NCBI GenBank assembly: GCA_035471785.1 | Contig: DATIPQ010000024.1 | Span: forward strand, 1-64,000 | Reading direction: 5' to 3' | Length of the DNA stretch: 64,000 nucleotides | Source: Acidobacteriota bacterium | GTDB lineage: Bacteria > Acidobacteriota > UBA6911 > RPQK01 > DATIPO01 | Shown here: piece by piece, positions 43,523-51,760 of the stretch | Layout: each line of letters starts with the position of its first letter | Position numbering within the stretch: the stretch's first letter is position 1 | The notes under the pieces: generated by a model | The model's input: the letters and a program-made list of their open reading frames with translations, nothing else | Databases searched by the model: none | Told to the model about the DNA's origin: nothing | Translations under genes and position numbers: made by a program

Positions 43523-44053
43523 TCAATTGGGCAACTCTTGCCCACTCTCGCAGGCAGAAGCTGCCGCCGCGGCTTGAGTGCCCAGGAACTGCTTGAGTCC
43601 CAGCACCAGGTCGGTCTCGCCCTGGTAGACGTTCAGGCGCCGCGAAATGTCCTGGGCGGGAACCCCTCGGCGCGCCAGGGTGTAGATGTGATGCTTCTTG
43701 TCGATGGAATTGTAGCGTCGGCTCGAGGACCTGCGGCTGCCCCCCTGCACGGGCCCGGACGTTTCCTTGAGGCGTGAAGCGGCCAGGCTGTCCTGGCGCT
43801 TCTCCAGCTTCTTGACGTGGACGCGCAGGTCTTGGATCTCTTCCTGCAGCCGTTGTCCAATCTGTAGCTGGCTCTCTTGCAGCCGGCGGCTGTCCCGGCG
43901 CTGATTTCTGCGCACCTTGGCGATCAGATCGAGCGTCTTGCGGTCGCCCCGCCCCAGCAGCGCGCCTAAAGCCAACAGGTTGACCAGCAGCGAGAGTCCG
44001 ATGGCGGCCAAGCCGATGGTGAGCGGATCCAGTTGTTGCAGATATTGCATCAT
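43523..44053 (-). CDS. Single-pass membrane protein with DUF2802/DUF6115-like C-terminus
   Basis: A 176-residue protein: an N-terminal membrane helix (LTIGLAAIGLSLLVNLLALGALL), a long basic coiled coil (residues about 40-90) and a C-terminal helix-turn-helix-like segment IYTLARRGVPAQDISRRLNVYQGETDLVLGLKQF. The G-x-x-x-x-D/E-I-S-R-R-L...GE-x-x-L pattern is that of DUF2802/DUF6115 proteins, which often sit in flagellar and chemotaxis operons with unknown function. It lies 4 bases downstream of fliN and 95 bases upstream of flgF. A membrane-linked regulatory or assembly role is inference. Confidence 0.75.
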   Translation of the reverse strand: MMQYLQQLDPLTIGLAAIGLSLLVNLLALGALLGRGDRKTLDLIAKVRRNQRRDSRRLQESQLQIGQRLQEEIQDLRVHVKKLEKRQDSLAASRLKETSGPVQGGSRRSSSRRYNSIDKKHHIYTLARRGVPAQDISRRLNVYQGETDLVLGLKQFLGTQAAAAASACESGQELPN

Positions 44054-44056
44054 GGC

Positions 44057-44341
44057 CTAGCCTCCCAGTGAGTGAATGCGGTTTTCGGGCGACTCGATCT
44101 GCAGGATCTTGATGCCGTAGTAGCCGTCCACTACCACCACCTCGCCGCGGGCAAAAGGACGGTCGTTGATCTTCAGCACCACCGGATCATCGGCGGCCCG
44201 GTCCAGTTCCAGCACCGACCCGGGGACCATCTCCAGGATCTCCTTTAGGGGCCACTTGGCCGAGCCGAAACTGACCGTTACGGGCAGGTCGATGTCGAGG
44301 ATGCGTTGGATGTTTTCGCTGTGACGGTTGTCGCTGCTCAT
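44057..44341 (-). CDS. fliN: Flagellar motor switch protein FliN
   Basis: A 94-residue SpoA-domain protein, the usual size for short FliN. Landmarks are LDIDLPVTVSFGSAKWPLKEILEMVPGSVLELDR, then DPVVLKINDRPFARGEVVVVDGYYGIKIL. It forms the bottom of the C-ring with FliM and participates in switching and export-cargo docking. Its gene is 16 bases downstream of fliM. The extended CheC-binding N-terminus of some FliN/FliY is missing. Confidence 0.95.
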   Translation of the reverse strand: MSSDNRHSENIQRILDIDLPVTVSFGSAKWPLKEILEMVPGSVLELDRAADDPVVLKINDRPFARGEVVVVDGYYGIKILQIESPENRIHSLGG

Positions 44342-44357
44342 GGTTCTTCCCTCCTCT

Positions 44358-45410
44358 TCAACTCATCTGCAGGGCCCGATGACCGTTGGACAGGACCACC
44401 TGACCTTTAAACTTGGGAGCGCCGTTGACGACCAGGTCGACCGGAGCGTCGACGCGGTGGTCGAGGCGGAGGATGTCGTCTTTCTGCATCTCCAGGAGTT
44501 GGGCCACGCTGATCTGCGTGCCCCGGGCTTGGGCGCTGAGATCGGTGGGCATCTGCGCCATCAGTTCATGGATGCGCATGCGGGCGTGTTCGGGGTTCTG
44601 CCCGCTGCGGGCATGGGTCTGCATCTCCATCTTGTGCTTGAACTTGAGCAGCATCAGTCCGGGAATGCCCCAGAAGATCTGGCCCTCGGTCTCGCCCGCC
44701 CGCATCAGCATGATGATGGAGATCATGTTTTCGCCGTGAGAGTAGAGCTGGAGAAACCCGGGACGGGTCTCGCGCGACTCGATTTCCATGTCGAAGTGCA
44801 TGACCCGCGACCAGGATTCGCGGAACTCCTGGCAGAAGACCGTCACCATCGATTCCATGACCGACTGATCCAGCTCGGTGATGGAGCGTTTGATCTTGGG
44901 AACCGATCCGTTTCCGCCCATGAGCACGTCGACCATGGCGTGAACCAGCTTGGATTCAAGGCACAGCGCCACGTTGAGCCCCATGGGTTCGAGGCGCAGG
45001 GACCAGATGGAAGAAGGCTCTGGCAATCCCTGTATGAATTCGCGGTAGGAGAGCTGGTCCATACCCTCCACCTTGAGGCCGACCTGAGCCCGCAGGGCGG
45101 CGGCCAGGGTGGAGACGCCGTTTTGGGCGAAGGAATCGAGCACCACGTTGAGAGTGTTCTCCAGCTCTGTGCCCAGGCCCTGCGGTTTGAGGATGGGAAA
45201 GACGTTGCGGCTGACCGAAATGGTCCCCCGCGAAGAAGTCTCTTCGCTTCCCCTCTGAGGCGATGCCGAAGCCGCTGGCTCCTGAGCGGCCTCGGACTCC
45301 GCTTCCCGGGCGGCCTTGGGCGCCTCTTTGGACGCCTTCTTCTTCTTGGCGCCTTTCTCGGAGCCCAGCAGCGCGCTGATTTCGTCTTGGCTGAGGATCT
45401 GATCGCTCAT
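44358..45410 (-). CDS. fliM: Flagellar motor switch protein FliM
   Basis: A 350-residue C-ring protein. The N-terminal CheY-P-binding peptide ILSQDEISALLGS is intact, suggesting a chemotaxis-responsive motor. A low-complexity linker (KKKKASKEAPKAAREAESEA) follows, then the CheC-like domain (LAAALRAQVGLKVEGMDQLSYREF, DVLMGGNGSVPKIKRSITELDQSVMESM) and the C-terminal SpoA domain (DLSAQARGTQISVAQLLEMQKDDILRLD, VNGAPKFKGQV). The 40-residue linker is longer than in E. coli. Located between fliA and fliN. Confidence 0.95.
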   Translation of the reverse strand: MSDQILSQDEISALLGSEKGAKKKKASKEAPKAAREAESEAAQEPAASASPQRGSEETSSRGTISVSRNVFPILKPQGLGTELENTLNVVLDSFAQNGVSTLAAALRAQVGLKVEGMDQLSYREFIQGLPEPSSIWSLRLEPMGLNVALCLESKLVHAMVDVLMGGNGSVPKIKRSITELDQSVMESMVTVFCQEFRESWSRVMHFDMEIESRETRPGFLQLYSHGENMISIIMLMRAGETEGQIFWGIPGLMLLKFKHKMEMQTHARSGQNPEHARMRIHELMAQMPTDLSAQARGTQISVAQLLEMQKDDILRLDHRVDAPVDLVVNGAPKFKGQVVLSNGHRALQMS

Positions 45411-45425
45411 GATGACCTCTCGGGA

Positions 45426-46217
45426 TTACCTTTTGAAAGCTTTCTGCATGCGGGCCCTCAAGCGCAGCATGGCCCGGGTGTGCAACTGGGAAATCCGAGA
45501 CTCGTTGACGCCCAGGATCTTTCCGATTTCCTTCATGGTCAGTTCCTCGTCGTAGTAGAGGGCGATGACCAGTTGCTCGCGCTCGGGGAGTTTCTTGATG
45601 AACTGGGTCAACATCTGGCGGATCTCGCTCTTCAGGCACATCTCGAAGGGCGACTCCTCTTCATCGGCGGCCGGCACATAGCGCAGCGGCACGTCCTCGG
45701 AATCGCCCTTGTCCCCGGCCTCGTCGGCGATCTGGAAATGACCGATGTTGAGTCCTTTGAGCTGATCGATCAGGGCGTGGAAGTCTTCCAGGTTGAGGTC
45801 GAGTTCCTCGGCGATTTCTTCATCTTCGGCAGAGCGCCCCAGGCGCTGTTCGACGCGGGCGTAGGCTTCTTCCACCTCCTTGCTGCGTTTGCGCAGGGAG
45901 CGGGGGGCCCAGTCGAGATCGCGCAGACTGTCGAGGATGGCTCCCCGGATGCGCACCTCGGCATAGGTCTTGAACTTGACGCCCTTGCTTTCGTCGAACT
46001 TCTCGTAGGCGTCCAGCAGTCCGATGACGCCGGCGCTGATCAAGTCGTCCAGTTGCACGTCGGGCGGCAGCTTGGCCGCGATTCGTTGGGCGATGTACTT
46101 GATCTGCGGAAGGTGTTTGAGCACGACCTCGTCGCGCTTTTCCTCCGCCGTCTTCGACTCTTGATAGGCTTTCACTTTGAGGGCATTGCCTGCCGTTGCC
46201 ATTGACCTGTCTCCCAT
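45426..46217 (-). CDS. fliA: RNA polymerase sigma-28 factor FliA
   Basis: A 263-residue sigma factor of the FliA/WhiG group. Region 2 reads PPDVQLDDLISAGVIGLLDAYEKFDESKGVKFKTYAEVRIRGAILDSLRDLDWAPRS, region 3 RKRSKEVEEAYARVEQRLGR, and region 4 LPEREQLVIALYYDEELTMKEIGKILGVNESRISQLHTRAMLRLR. Starts are possible at 46217 or 46202, the latter with GGGAG 8 bases ahead. It should recognise the promoter found before flgM, whose product inhibits it. Located between flhG and fliM. An insert with DEAGDKGDSED in region 3-4 is longer than usual. Confidence 0.95.
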   Translation of the reverse strand: MGDRSMATAGNALKVKAYQESKTAEEKRDEVVLKHLPQIKYIAQRIAAKLPPDVQLDDLISAGVIGLLDAYEKFDESKGVKFKTYAEVRIRGAILDSLRDLDWAPRSLRKRSKEVEEAYARVEQRLGRSAEDEEIAEELDLNLEDFHALIDQLKGLNIGHFQIADEAGDKGDSEDVPLRYVPAADEEESPFEMCLKSEIRQMLTQFIKKLPEREQLVIALYYDEELTMKEIGKILGVNESRISQLHTRAMLRLRARMQKAFKR

Positions 46218-46224
46218 ATTCCTG

Positions 46225-47055
46225 CTAGTTGCTCTGATGAATCGCTATGCTTTGGCTGAGTTGTTGCGCAATGCGGTCCAGACAGCGTCCGGCCGCGCTT
46301 TGGGGGCTGGTAACCATGAGCGGGACCTGCTGCACGATGGCTTCGTGGACGTTTTCGTCCTTGAGCACGTAGCCCAGCAATTGCAGGCGCCGGCCTAGAA
46401 AGCGGTCGGCCACTCGGGAAAGCTGTCCGAAGACCTCTTCGGCTTCGTCCTCGTCTTCGGCCGAGTTGACGACGACCAGCATCTCCTTGTCCCGGTTGCT
46501 TTTGTTGAAGACCTTGATGAGGGCGTAAGCGTCCACGATGGCGGTGGGCTCGGGAACCAGCACCACGATGACACGGCGCGAGAAATGAAGCAGTCCCAGC
46601 ACGTTGGTGGAGATGCCGGCCGCGGTGTCGATGAGTACGTAGTCGTAGTCCTCGACCAACCGGTTGAGCTGATCCAGGATGTGTCCCCGGCGTGTCTCGC
46701 CCAGTTCGCTCATCTCTTGAATCCCCGAACTGGCGGGGATGACGTCCACGCCTTCCGGCCCCTGCAAGACGATGGAGCGAAGCGGCACGATGCCTTCCAC
46801 CACGTGTCCCAGGTGGTATCCGGGAGTCAGTCCCAGAAAGACGTCTACGTTGGCCAGCCCGAAGTCGGCGTCCAGGATGGCTACCCGGTAGCCCTGACGG
46901 CTGAGCGAAATGGCCAGGTTGACCGACAGATTGGTCTTGCCCACCCCTCCCTTGCCGCTGGTGACGGCCAGCACTTGGCAATGCCGTCCATCGAAGGTCG
47001 GTAACGGGCCCCTGCTCTGCACGATTTGTCGAAGAGCTGCAGCTTGATCAGGCAT
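46225..47055 (-). CDS. flhG: Flagellum number regulator FlhG (MinD-like ATPase)
   Basis: A 276-residue MinD/ParA ATPase. The N-terminal DQAAALRQIV matches the DQAxxLR motif with which FlhG stimulates FlhF GTPase. Then SGKGGVGKT (deviant Walker A, residues 33-41), LDADFGLANVDVFLG, DYDYVLIDTAAGIS and VVLVPEPTAIVDAYALIKV. The C-terminal amphipathic helix (SAAGRCLDRIAQQLSQSI) would be the membrane-targeting sequence. It sets flagellar number with FlhF, whose gene lies just upstream. Also known as YlxH or FleN. Confidence 0.94.
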   Translation of the reverse strand: MPDQAAALRQIVQSRGPLPTFDGRHCQVLAVTSGKGGVGKTNLSVNLAISLSRQGYRVAILDADFGLANVDVFLGLTPGYHLGHVVEGIVPLRSIVLQGPEGVDVIPASSGIQEMSELGETRRGHILDQLNRLVEDYDYVLIDTAAGISTNVLGLLHFSRRVIVVLVPEPTAIVDAYALIKVFNKSNRDKEMLVVVNSAEDEDEAEEVFGQLSRVADRFLGRRLQLLGYVLKDENVHEAIVQQVPLMVTSPQSAAGRCLDRIAQQLSQSIAIHQSN

Positions 47056-47073
47056 TAAAGGTCTTGTCCTCTG

Positions 47074-48333
47074 CTAGTCCGGAATCACGAGTTCCGAAAC
47101 GAATTGGGGGGTGGGAACCTGAATGTCGTCAGGAACCGCTTGCCCGTTGGTCAGGTATGAGAGCGGCATTCCGCTCAAGATCACTTCGCCGGCGATGGAT
47201 CCGTAGGTGGAGGTCTCGTCCAGCTTGGTGAAAACCAGCTTGTCGGGGGCGTATTCCCCGAAAGCTTCGATGATTTCGCGAAGGTCGTCGGACTTGGTGG
47301 TGATGCTCAGCACCAAGTGCTTCTCGATGTCGCTTCGGCGGCGCAAGAAAGAACTCAAGGCCGCCATGTCCTCGGCCTGTTTGTGAGAATGCCCGGTGGT
47401 GTCGATGAAAACGCAATCGCGTCGCGCCGAGGCCTCCTGGATGGCCCGATCCAGCTCCTCGATGCCTGAAACCACGCGGATGGGGACGCCGATGATGTCG
47501 GCATAAGTCCTCAGTTGTTCGGCGGCGGCGATCCGATAGGTGTCCAGCGTGATCAACTCCACCCGCTTCTGCTCGCCCAGGGCAAAGACCGCCGCCAGCT
47601 TGGCGATGGTAGTGGTCTTGCCGACGCCGGTCGGACCCACGAAGATGGCCGTCCGCGTCTTCTCGAAGTCGATGGGCGCGGTCTGCACCATGCGCCGCAC
47701 AGCCTGGCGGAGATAGGGCCGCAAGGGAGCTTCTGACTTCCCTTCACGGGAGCGCTCGCGCAGAGCAAAGCGCAGCAGCGAATGAGCCAGGTCGCGGTCG
47801 ATGCCTTCCACCACCAGGCGGGCCATTTCGGCGGCGGCCTCTTCGCTCTGCTTCCACTCGGGGTTGGCTCCGGCTTTGAAATTGAGGGCGATTTCGCCGG
47901 CGGCCAGCGATTGGCGCCGGCCTACCAGGCGCTTGAGCTTTTCCAGTTCCGCGGCCAGCCGTTCAAGCTGCGGCTTGAGTTCCGGTCCGTCGCCGCCGGA
48001 GGGTCTCTTCAACGCGGCTTTCGAGTGCTGAGCGGGCCCCTTCGATGGGGCGCGTGGCGGTCCATCAGCCACCTCATAGGAATCGACGGACCGGCTCAGC
48101 CGCGAGACGCCGTTGGAAGCACCCTCGGTCGCAACCGCAGCGCCTCCGTCTTTCCGGGCCGCCTGAGCCTCGCTGGCGGCGGTGATTTCGTAGGCCACCT
48201 TGGGCATCAATCCCAGCATTCCGCGGGTTTTGGTTCGCTTGGTGCTGAGGATGACGGCGTCGCTGCCCAGATCTTTCTTGATCTGTTCCAGCGCCTTGGT
48301 CACCGAATGGTTGTGGTAGGTCTTGATCTTCAT
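47074..48333 (-). CDS. flhF: Flagellar biosynthesis SRP-like GTPase FlhF
   Basis: A 419-residue SRP-family GTPase. N-terminal B-domain region MKIKTYHNHSVTKALEQIKKDLGSDAVILSTKR, a variable Ala/Pro-rich linker, an N domain, and the G domain with GPTGVGKTTTIAKLAA near residues 228-243, DTYRIAAAEQLRTYA, FIDTTGHSHKQ and VFTKLDETSTYG. In the G3 loop the usual DTAG reads DTTG. It helps place the first flagellar components at the pole with FlhG. Its start overlaps the flhA stop by 4 bases. Confidence 0.95.
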   Translation of the reverse strand: MKIKTYHNHSVTKALEQIKKDLGSDAVILSTKRTKTRGMLGLMPKVAYEITAASEAQAARKDGGAAVATEGASNGVSRLSRSVDSYEVADGPPRAPSKGPAQHSKAALKRPSGGDGPELKPQLERLAAELEKLKRLVGRRQSLAAGEIALNFKAGANPEWKQSEEAAAEMARLVVEGIDRDLAHSLLRFALRERSREGKSEAPLRPYLRQAVRRMVQTAPIDFEKTRTAIFVGPTGVGKTTTIAKLAAVFALGEQKRVELITLDTYRIAAAEQLRTYADIIGVPIRVVSGIEELDRAIQEASARRDCVFIDTTGHSHKQAEDMAALSSFLRRRSDIEKHLVLSITTKSDDLREIIEAFGEYAPDKLVFTKLDETSTYGSIAGEVILSGMPLSYLTNGQAVPDDIQVPTPQFVSELVIPD

Positions 48334-50423
48334 CGCTCGATCACTCCCAGGGAACTGACCCGCGCGTGGGGCGGAATCTCGTTGTGAGAAATCACCACCA
48401 GCGACGGCATCACGCGTTCAACCAGGCGTTTGAGGTGCAAACGAACCTCGGAAGACGTCAACAAGAGCGGGTAGCCGTCGAAGCTTCCCTGCTCGACGGC
48501 GGAATGGATCTTGGACACAAGTTCGCGGGCCACCTGCGGATCCAAAGCCAGGTAGCTGTCTTGCTCGGTCACCGTGACGGCCTCGGAAAAGGTGCGCTCG
48601 ATCTCGGGCGAGAGGGTGAATGCCTTGAGGCGCCCCTGCCCGTCCATGTGCTGCTGACAGATGGAGCGTCCCAGGCTCTGGCGGGCGTACTCGGTGAGCA
48701 GGGAGACGTTCTTGGTCATGGGCGCGTAGTCGGCCAGCGTTTCCAGAATGGTGACCATGTCGCGGATGGAAACCCGTTCCCGCAGCAGGTTCTGCAGCAC
48801 CTTCTGCACCTGCCCCACGTTGAGCACCTTGGGTATCAGCTCCTCCACCACTTTGGGATGGGTCTCGTTGACGTTGTCGATCAGCGTCTTGACCTCCTGG
48901 CGTCCCAACAGTTCGTGCAGGTGGCTCTTAACGACCTCGGTCAAGTGGGTGGCCAGCACGGTGGTGTTGTCGACTACCGTGTAGCCCGCCAATTGAGCTT
49001 TCTCGCGGTTTTCCGGCTTGATCCAGAGAGCCGGCAGTTGAAAAGTGGGCTCCTGGGTGGGCGTGCCGTCGATGCTGCCGCTGGTCTGGCCGGGGTCGAT
49101 GGCCATCAGTTGCTCGGGAATCAGCTCGGCACGGGCGATCTCCACGCCCTTGAGGAGGATGCGGTATTCCTTGGGGTTGAGCTGCAGATTGTCGGTGATG
49201 TGGACGGGCGGCACGATCATTCCCAGGTCGAGGGCAATCTGGCGGCGGATCGACTTGACCCGTCCCAGGAAGTCGGCACCGCCCTTGTTGTCGACCAGTT
49301 GGATCAACTGGTAGCCCAGTTCCAACCCCAGCGGGTCGAGCCGCATCAACTGCTCCATCCGCTCCTCTTTCTTGTCCTGCTCGGCCTGGAGCTCTTCGTC
49401 CTCGGGGGTGACGGGGTGGGCCATGGTCTTCTGCTGGCGGTGGGCGTAATAGGCCACCGATCCGACGGCGCCCGACAGGATGAGGAATGAGAGGGTGGGC
49501 AGTCCGGGGACCAGGGCCAGCAGGAAAAGGGCTCCCGAAGCCATGGCTACCGGCTTGGGATTGTTGAAGAGCTGGTCGCCCACGTCCTTGCTCAGATTGG
49601 TCTGGTTGGCGGCGCGGGTGGTCATGATGCCGGCGGTGATGGAGATGAGCAGCGAAGGAATGGCCGACACCAGCCCGTCGCCGATGGTCAGAACGGTGAA
49701 GGTCTCCAGCGCCGCGCTCAGGTCCATGCCGTGCAGCCCCACGCCGATGGCGAATCCGGCCAGGATATTGATGAGAGTGATGATGATGCCGGCCACCGCG
49801 TCCCGCTGGGTGAAGCGGACGGCTCCGTCCATGGCGCCGTAGAACTCGGCTTCGGCGGCCACTTTGTCGCGGCGTTGGCGGGCTTCGCGCTCGTCGATGA
49901 GTCCGGCGTTGAGGTCGGCGTCGATGCTCATCTGCTTGCCCGGCATGGCGTCCAGGGTGAAGCGGGCCGTGACCTCTGAAATGCGCACCGCGCCGTGGTT
50001 GACCACGATGTACTGAATCGCGATCAGGACCAGGAAAATGACGACGCCCACCACGTAGTTGCCGCCCACCACGAATTGCCCGAAGGCTTCGATTACCCGT
50101 CCGGCGGCTGACGATCCCTCCGATCCATGCAGCAGGATGAGCCGCGTCGAAGCCACGTTGAGGGAGAGGCGGAAGAGGGTAAAGAGCAGCAGCAGGGTGG
50201 GAAAAACCGAGAAATTGAGGGGCGCCAGCACGTAGAGGGAAACCAGCAGAATAATGACGCTCATCGCGATGTTGAAGGCGATGAGGATGTCGAGCAGGGG
50301 CGAAGGCAGCGGGATCAGAATGACCGCGAGCATACCGATGACCGCCGCCGCCATCAGGGCGTCGGATCTCGGCTGAAGGCCTGCCAGCCTTCCAATCGGC
50401 ATACCCATCGTCGCTGTTTTCAT
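48330..50423 (-). CDS. flhA: Flagellar export gate protein FlhA
   Basis: A 697-residue export gate component. Eight membrane helices occupy the first ~320 residues (start LMAAAVIGMLAVILIPLPSPLLDILIAFNIAMSVIILLVSLYV), with the FHIPEP-like loop region: FTLDAMPGKQMSIDADLNAGLIDE and the ARQRRDKVAAEAEFYGAMDGAVRFTQRDAVAGII segment. The cytoplasmic C-domain continues to LVVISHNEIPPHARVSSLGVIER. It forms the nonameric export gate receiving chaperone-substrate complexes. Overlaps the flhF start and lies about 50 bases after flhB. Confidence 0.96.
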   Translation of the reverse strand: MKTATMGMPIGRLAGLQPRSDALMAAAVIGMLAVILIPLPSPLLDILIAFNIAMSVIILLVSLYVLAPLNFSVFPTLLLLFTLFRLSLNVASTRLILLHGSEGSSAAGRVIEAFGQFVVGGNYVVGVVIFLVLIAIQYIVVNHGAVRISEVTARFTLDAMPGKQMSIDADLNAGLIDEREARQRRDKVAAEAEFYGAMDGAVRFTQRDAVAGIIITLINILAGFAIGVGLHGMDLSAALETFTVLTIGDGLVSAIPSLLISITAGIMTTRAANQTNLSKDVGDQLFNNPKPVAMASGALFLLALVPGLPTLSFLILSGAVGSVAYYAHRQQKTMAHPVTPEDEELQAEQDKKEERMEQLMRLDPLGLELGYQLIQLVDNKGGADFLGRVKSIRRQIALDLGMIVPPVHITDNLQLNPKEYRILLKGVEIARAELIPEQLMAIDPGQTSGSIDGTPTQEPTFQLPALWIKPENREKAQLAGYTVVDNTTVLATHLTEVVKSHLHELLGRQEVKTLIDNVNETHPKVVEELIPKVLNVGQVQKVLQNLLRERVSIRDMVTILETLADYAPMTKNVSLLTEYARQSLGRSICQQHMDGQGRLKAFTLSPEIERTFSEAVTVTEQDSYLALDPQVARELVSKIHSAVEQGSFDGYPLLLTSSEVRLHLKRLVERVMPSLVVISHNEIPPHARVSSLGVIER

Positions 50424-50473
50424 GCTGGTCTACTCGTCTGAAAAAGCCTCCTGCAAGGGCCAAGGGAGCAAGA

Positions 50474-51535
50474 TCAGTGCCAATTCTCTTCTTTAAGCCT
50501 GTACACATATGCCAAGACCTGTGCCACGGCCTTGAAGAGGTCACCTGGAATCTCGGCTCCAACCTCGGCGGACTTGTAAAGGGCCTGGGCCAGGGGCACG
50601 TTTTCAACCTGAGGGATGTCGTGTTCGGAGGCCAGATCCTTGATCTTCTGAGCCAGGTGTCCCTGGCCTTTGGCCAGCACCAGAGGAGCCGCCATGGCCT
50701 CCATGTCGTACTTGAGGGCCACCGCGTAGTGGGAGGGGTTGGTGATCACCACGTCGGCCTCGGGGACCGAGGCCATCATGCGTTTACGGGCCATCTCGCG
50801 CTGCAGGCGGCGGATGCGTCCCTTGACCAGTGGGTTGCCTTCGGTGTTCTTCAGATCCTCCTTAACCTCCTGCTTGGTCTGCTTGAGGTCTTCCTCGAAC
50901 TTGTACTTCTGGAACACAAAGTCGATCACTCCCAGCACTGCCAGGAACAGTGCCACCTTCAGCCCCAGCGCAAAGAGGAACTTGCCCATCAGCGCCACAG
51001 ATCCTTCAACCCGCAGCAGCGAGAGTTTCTGAAACTCGGGCAGGTGAGCGCTTACCGAGTCGTAGCCCAACCAGGCGATGACAACGATGAGCATGACCGA
51101 CTTGACCAACTGCATCAGTCCTCGTTTGGAAAAAATCTTCTGCAAACCCTGTTTCGGGTTGAGGCCGTCCAGCTTGGGCTTCAGATTATGGGAAGAAATC
51201 AGGAAGCCGCTCTGAAGTCCTTGCGAGGCGAAGCCGATAAGAAGCGTCAAGAGAACGAGGGGCGCCGCCAATTTCATGACGGTGAAGACGGCGTCCTGAA
51301 AAATGATCTCAGTCGTCAAAAGATTGACGTCGGCATTGAAGTAAGCCTTCCAGTTGCGCAGCACCACCTGCTGCATCTGAGCGAACAGGAAAGCCCCCCC
51401 TAGACCCATGAAGAGCACGGCGTTGAGGAAGACGAAGGACTGCGAAAGGTCGCGGCTGCGCGCCACCTGCCCCTTCTCGCGGGCGTCCCGCCGTTTCTTC
51501 GGTGTGGGTTTTTCTGTCTTGTCCGACTTCGCCAT
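50474..51535 (-). CDS. flhB: Flagellar export switch protein FlhB
   Basis: A 353-residue export apparatus protein. The start at 51535 (MAKSDKTEKPTPKKRRDAREKGQVARS) is the normal FlhB N-terminus with GGGGG 5 bases upstream; longer in-frame starts reach back over an unrelated region. Four membrane helices lie between about 30 and 220. The cytoplasmic domain has VVITNPSHYAVALKYD: the autocleavage motif is NPSH rather than the usual NPTH, a conservative change. FlhB switches export from hook to filament proteins. It leads the minus-strand cluster; fliP, fliQ and fliR are not upstream. Confidence 0.95.
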   Translation of the reverse strand: MAKSDKTEKPTPKKRRDAREKGQVARSRDLSQSFVFLNAVLFMGLGGAFLFAQMQQVVLRNWKAYFNADVNLLTTEIIFQDAVFTVMKLAAPLVLLTLLIGFASQGLQSGFLISSHNLKPKLDGLNPKQGLQKIFSKRGLMQLVKSVMLIVVIAWLGYDSVSAHLPEFQKLSLLRVEGSVALMGKFLFALGLKVALFLAVLGVIDFVFQKYKFEEDLKQTKQEVKEDLKNTEGNPLVKGRIRRLQREMARKRMMASVPEADVVITNPSHYAVALKYDMEAMAAPLVLAKGQGHLAQKIKDLASEHDIPQVENVPLAQALYKSAEVGAEIPGDLFKAVAQVLAYVYRLKEENWH

Positions 51536-51676
51536 CTCGACCCCCATCAAGCAAATTGCCTTCCAGTCGGTTGTGCCGGGGGGGGCTGTGGAGGCGGGCG
51601 CCTCGCCGTGGACAAGGATTGAGAGTTGGGTTACATTCTTGACAACATCGCCAGTTTCTAGGACGACATCAGGAGA

Positions 51677-51727
51677 ATCAGGCAAGGAGCGTCCGTCTCT
51701 CGGAAGTGTGGGCATTTCTTGCCTGAT
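51677..51727. repeat. 10 bp inverted repeat between divergent genes
   Basis: ATCAGGCAAG (51677-51686) and CTTGCCTGAT (51718-51727) are perfect inverted copies 31 bases apart, between flhB and the plus-strand TIG-domain gene. They could be a DNA loop or operator pair, or a stem at the start of the plus-strand mRNA. Confidence 0.35.
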
Positions 51728-51760
51728 CAGTGAGACCGGTTTTCAAGGGAGGCACATGCT

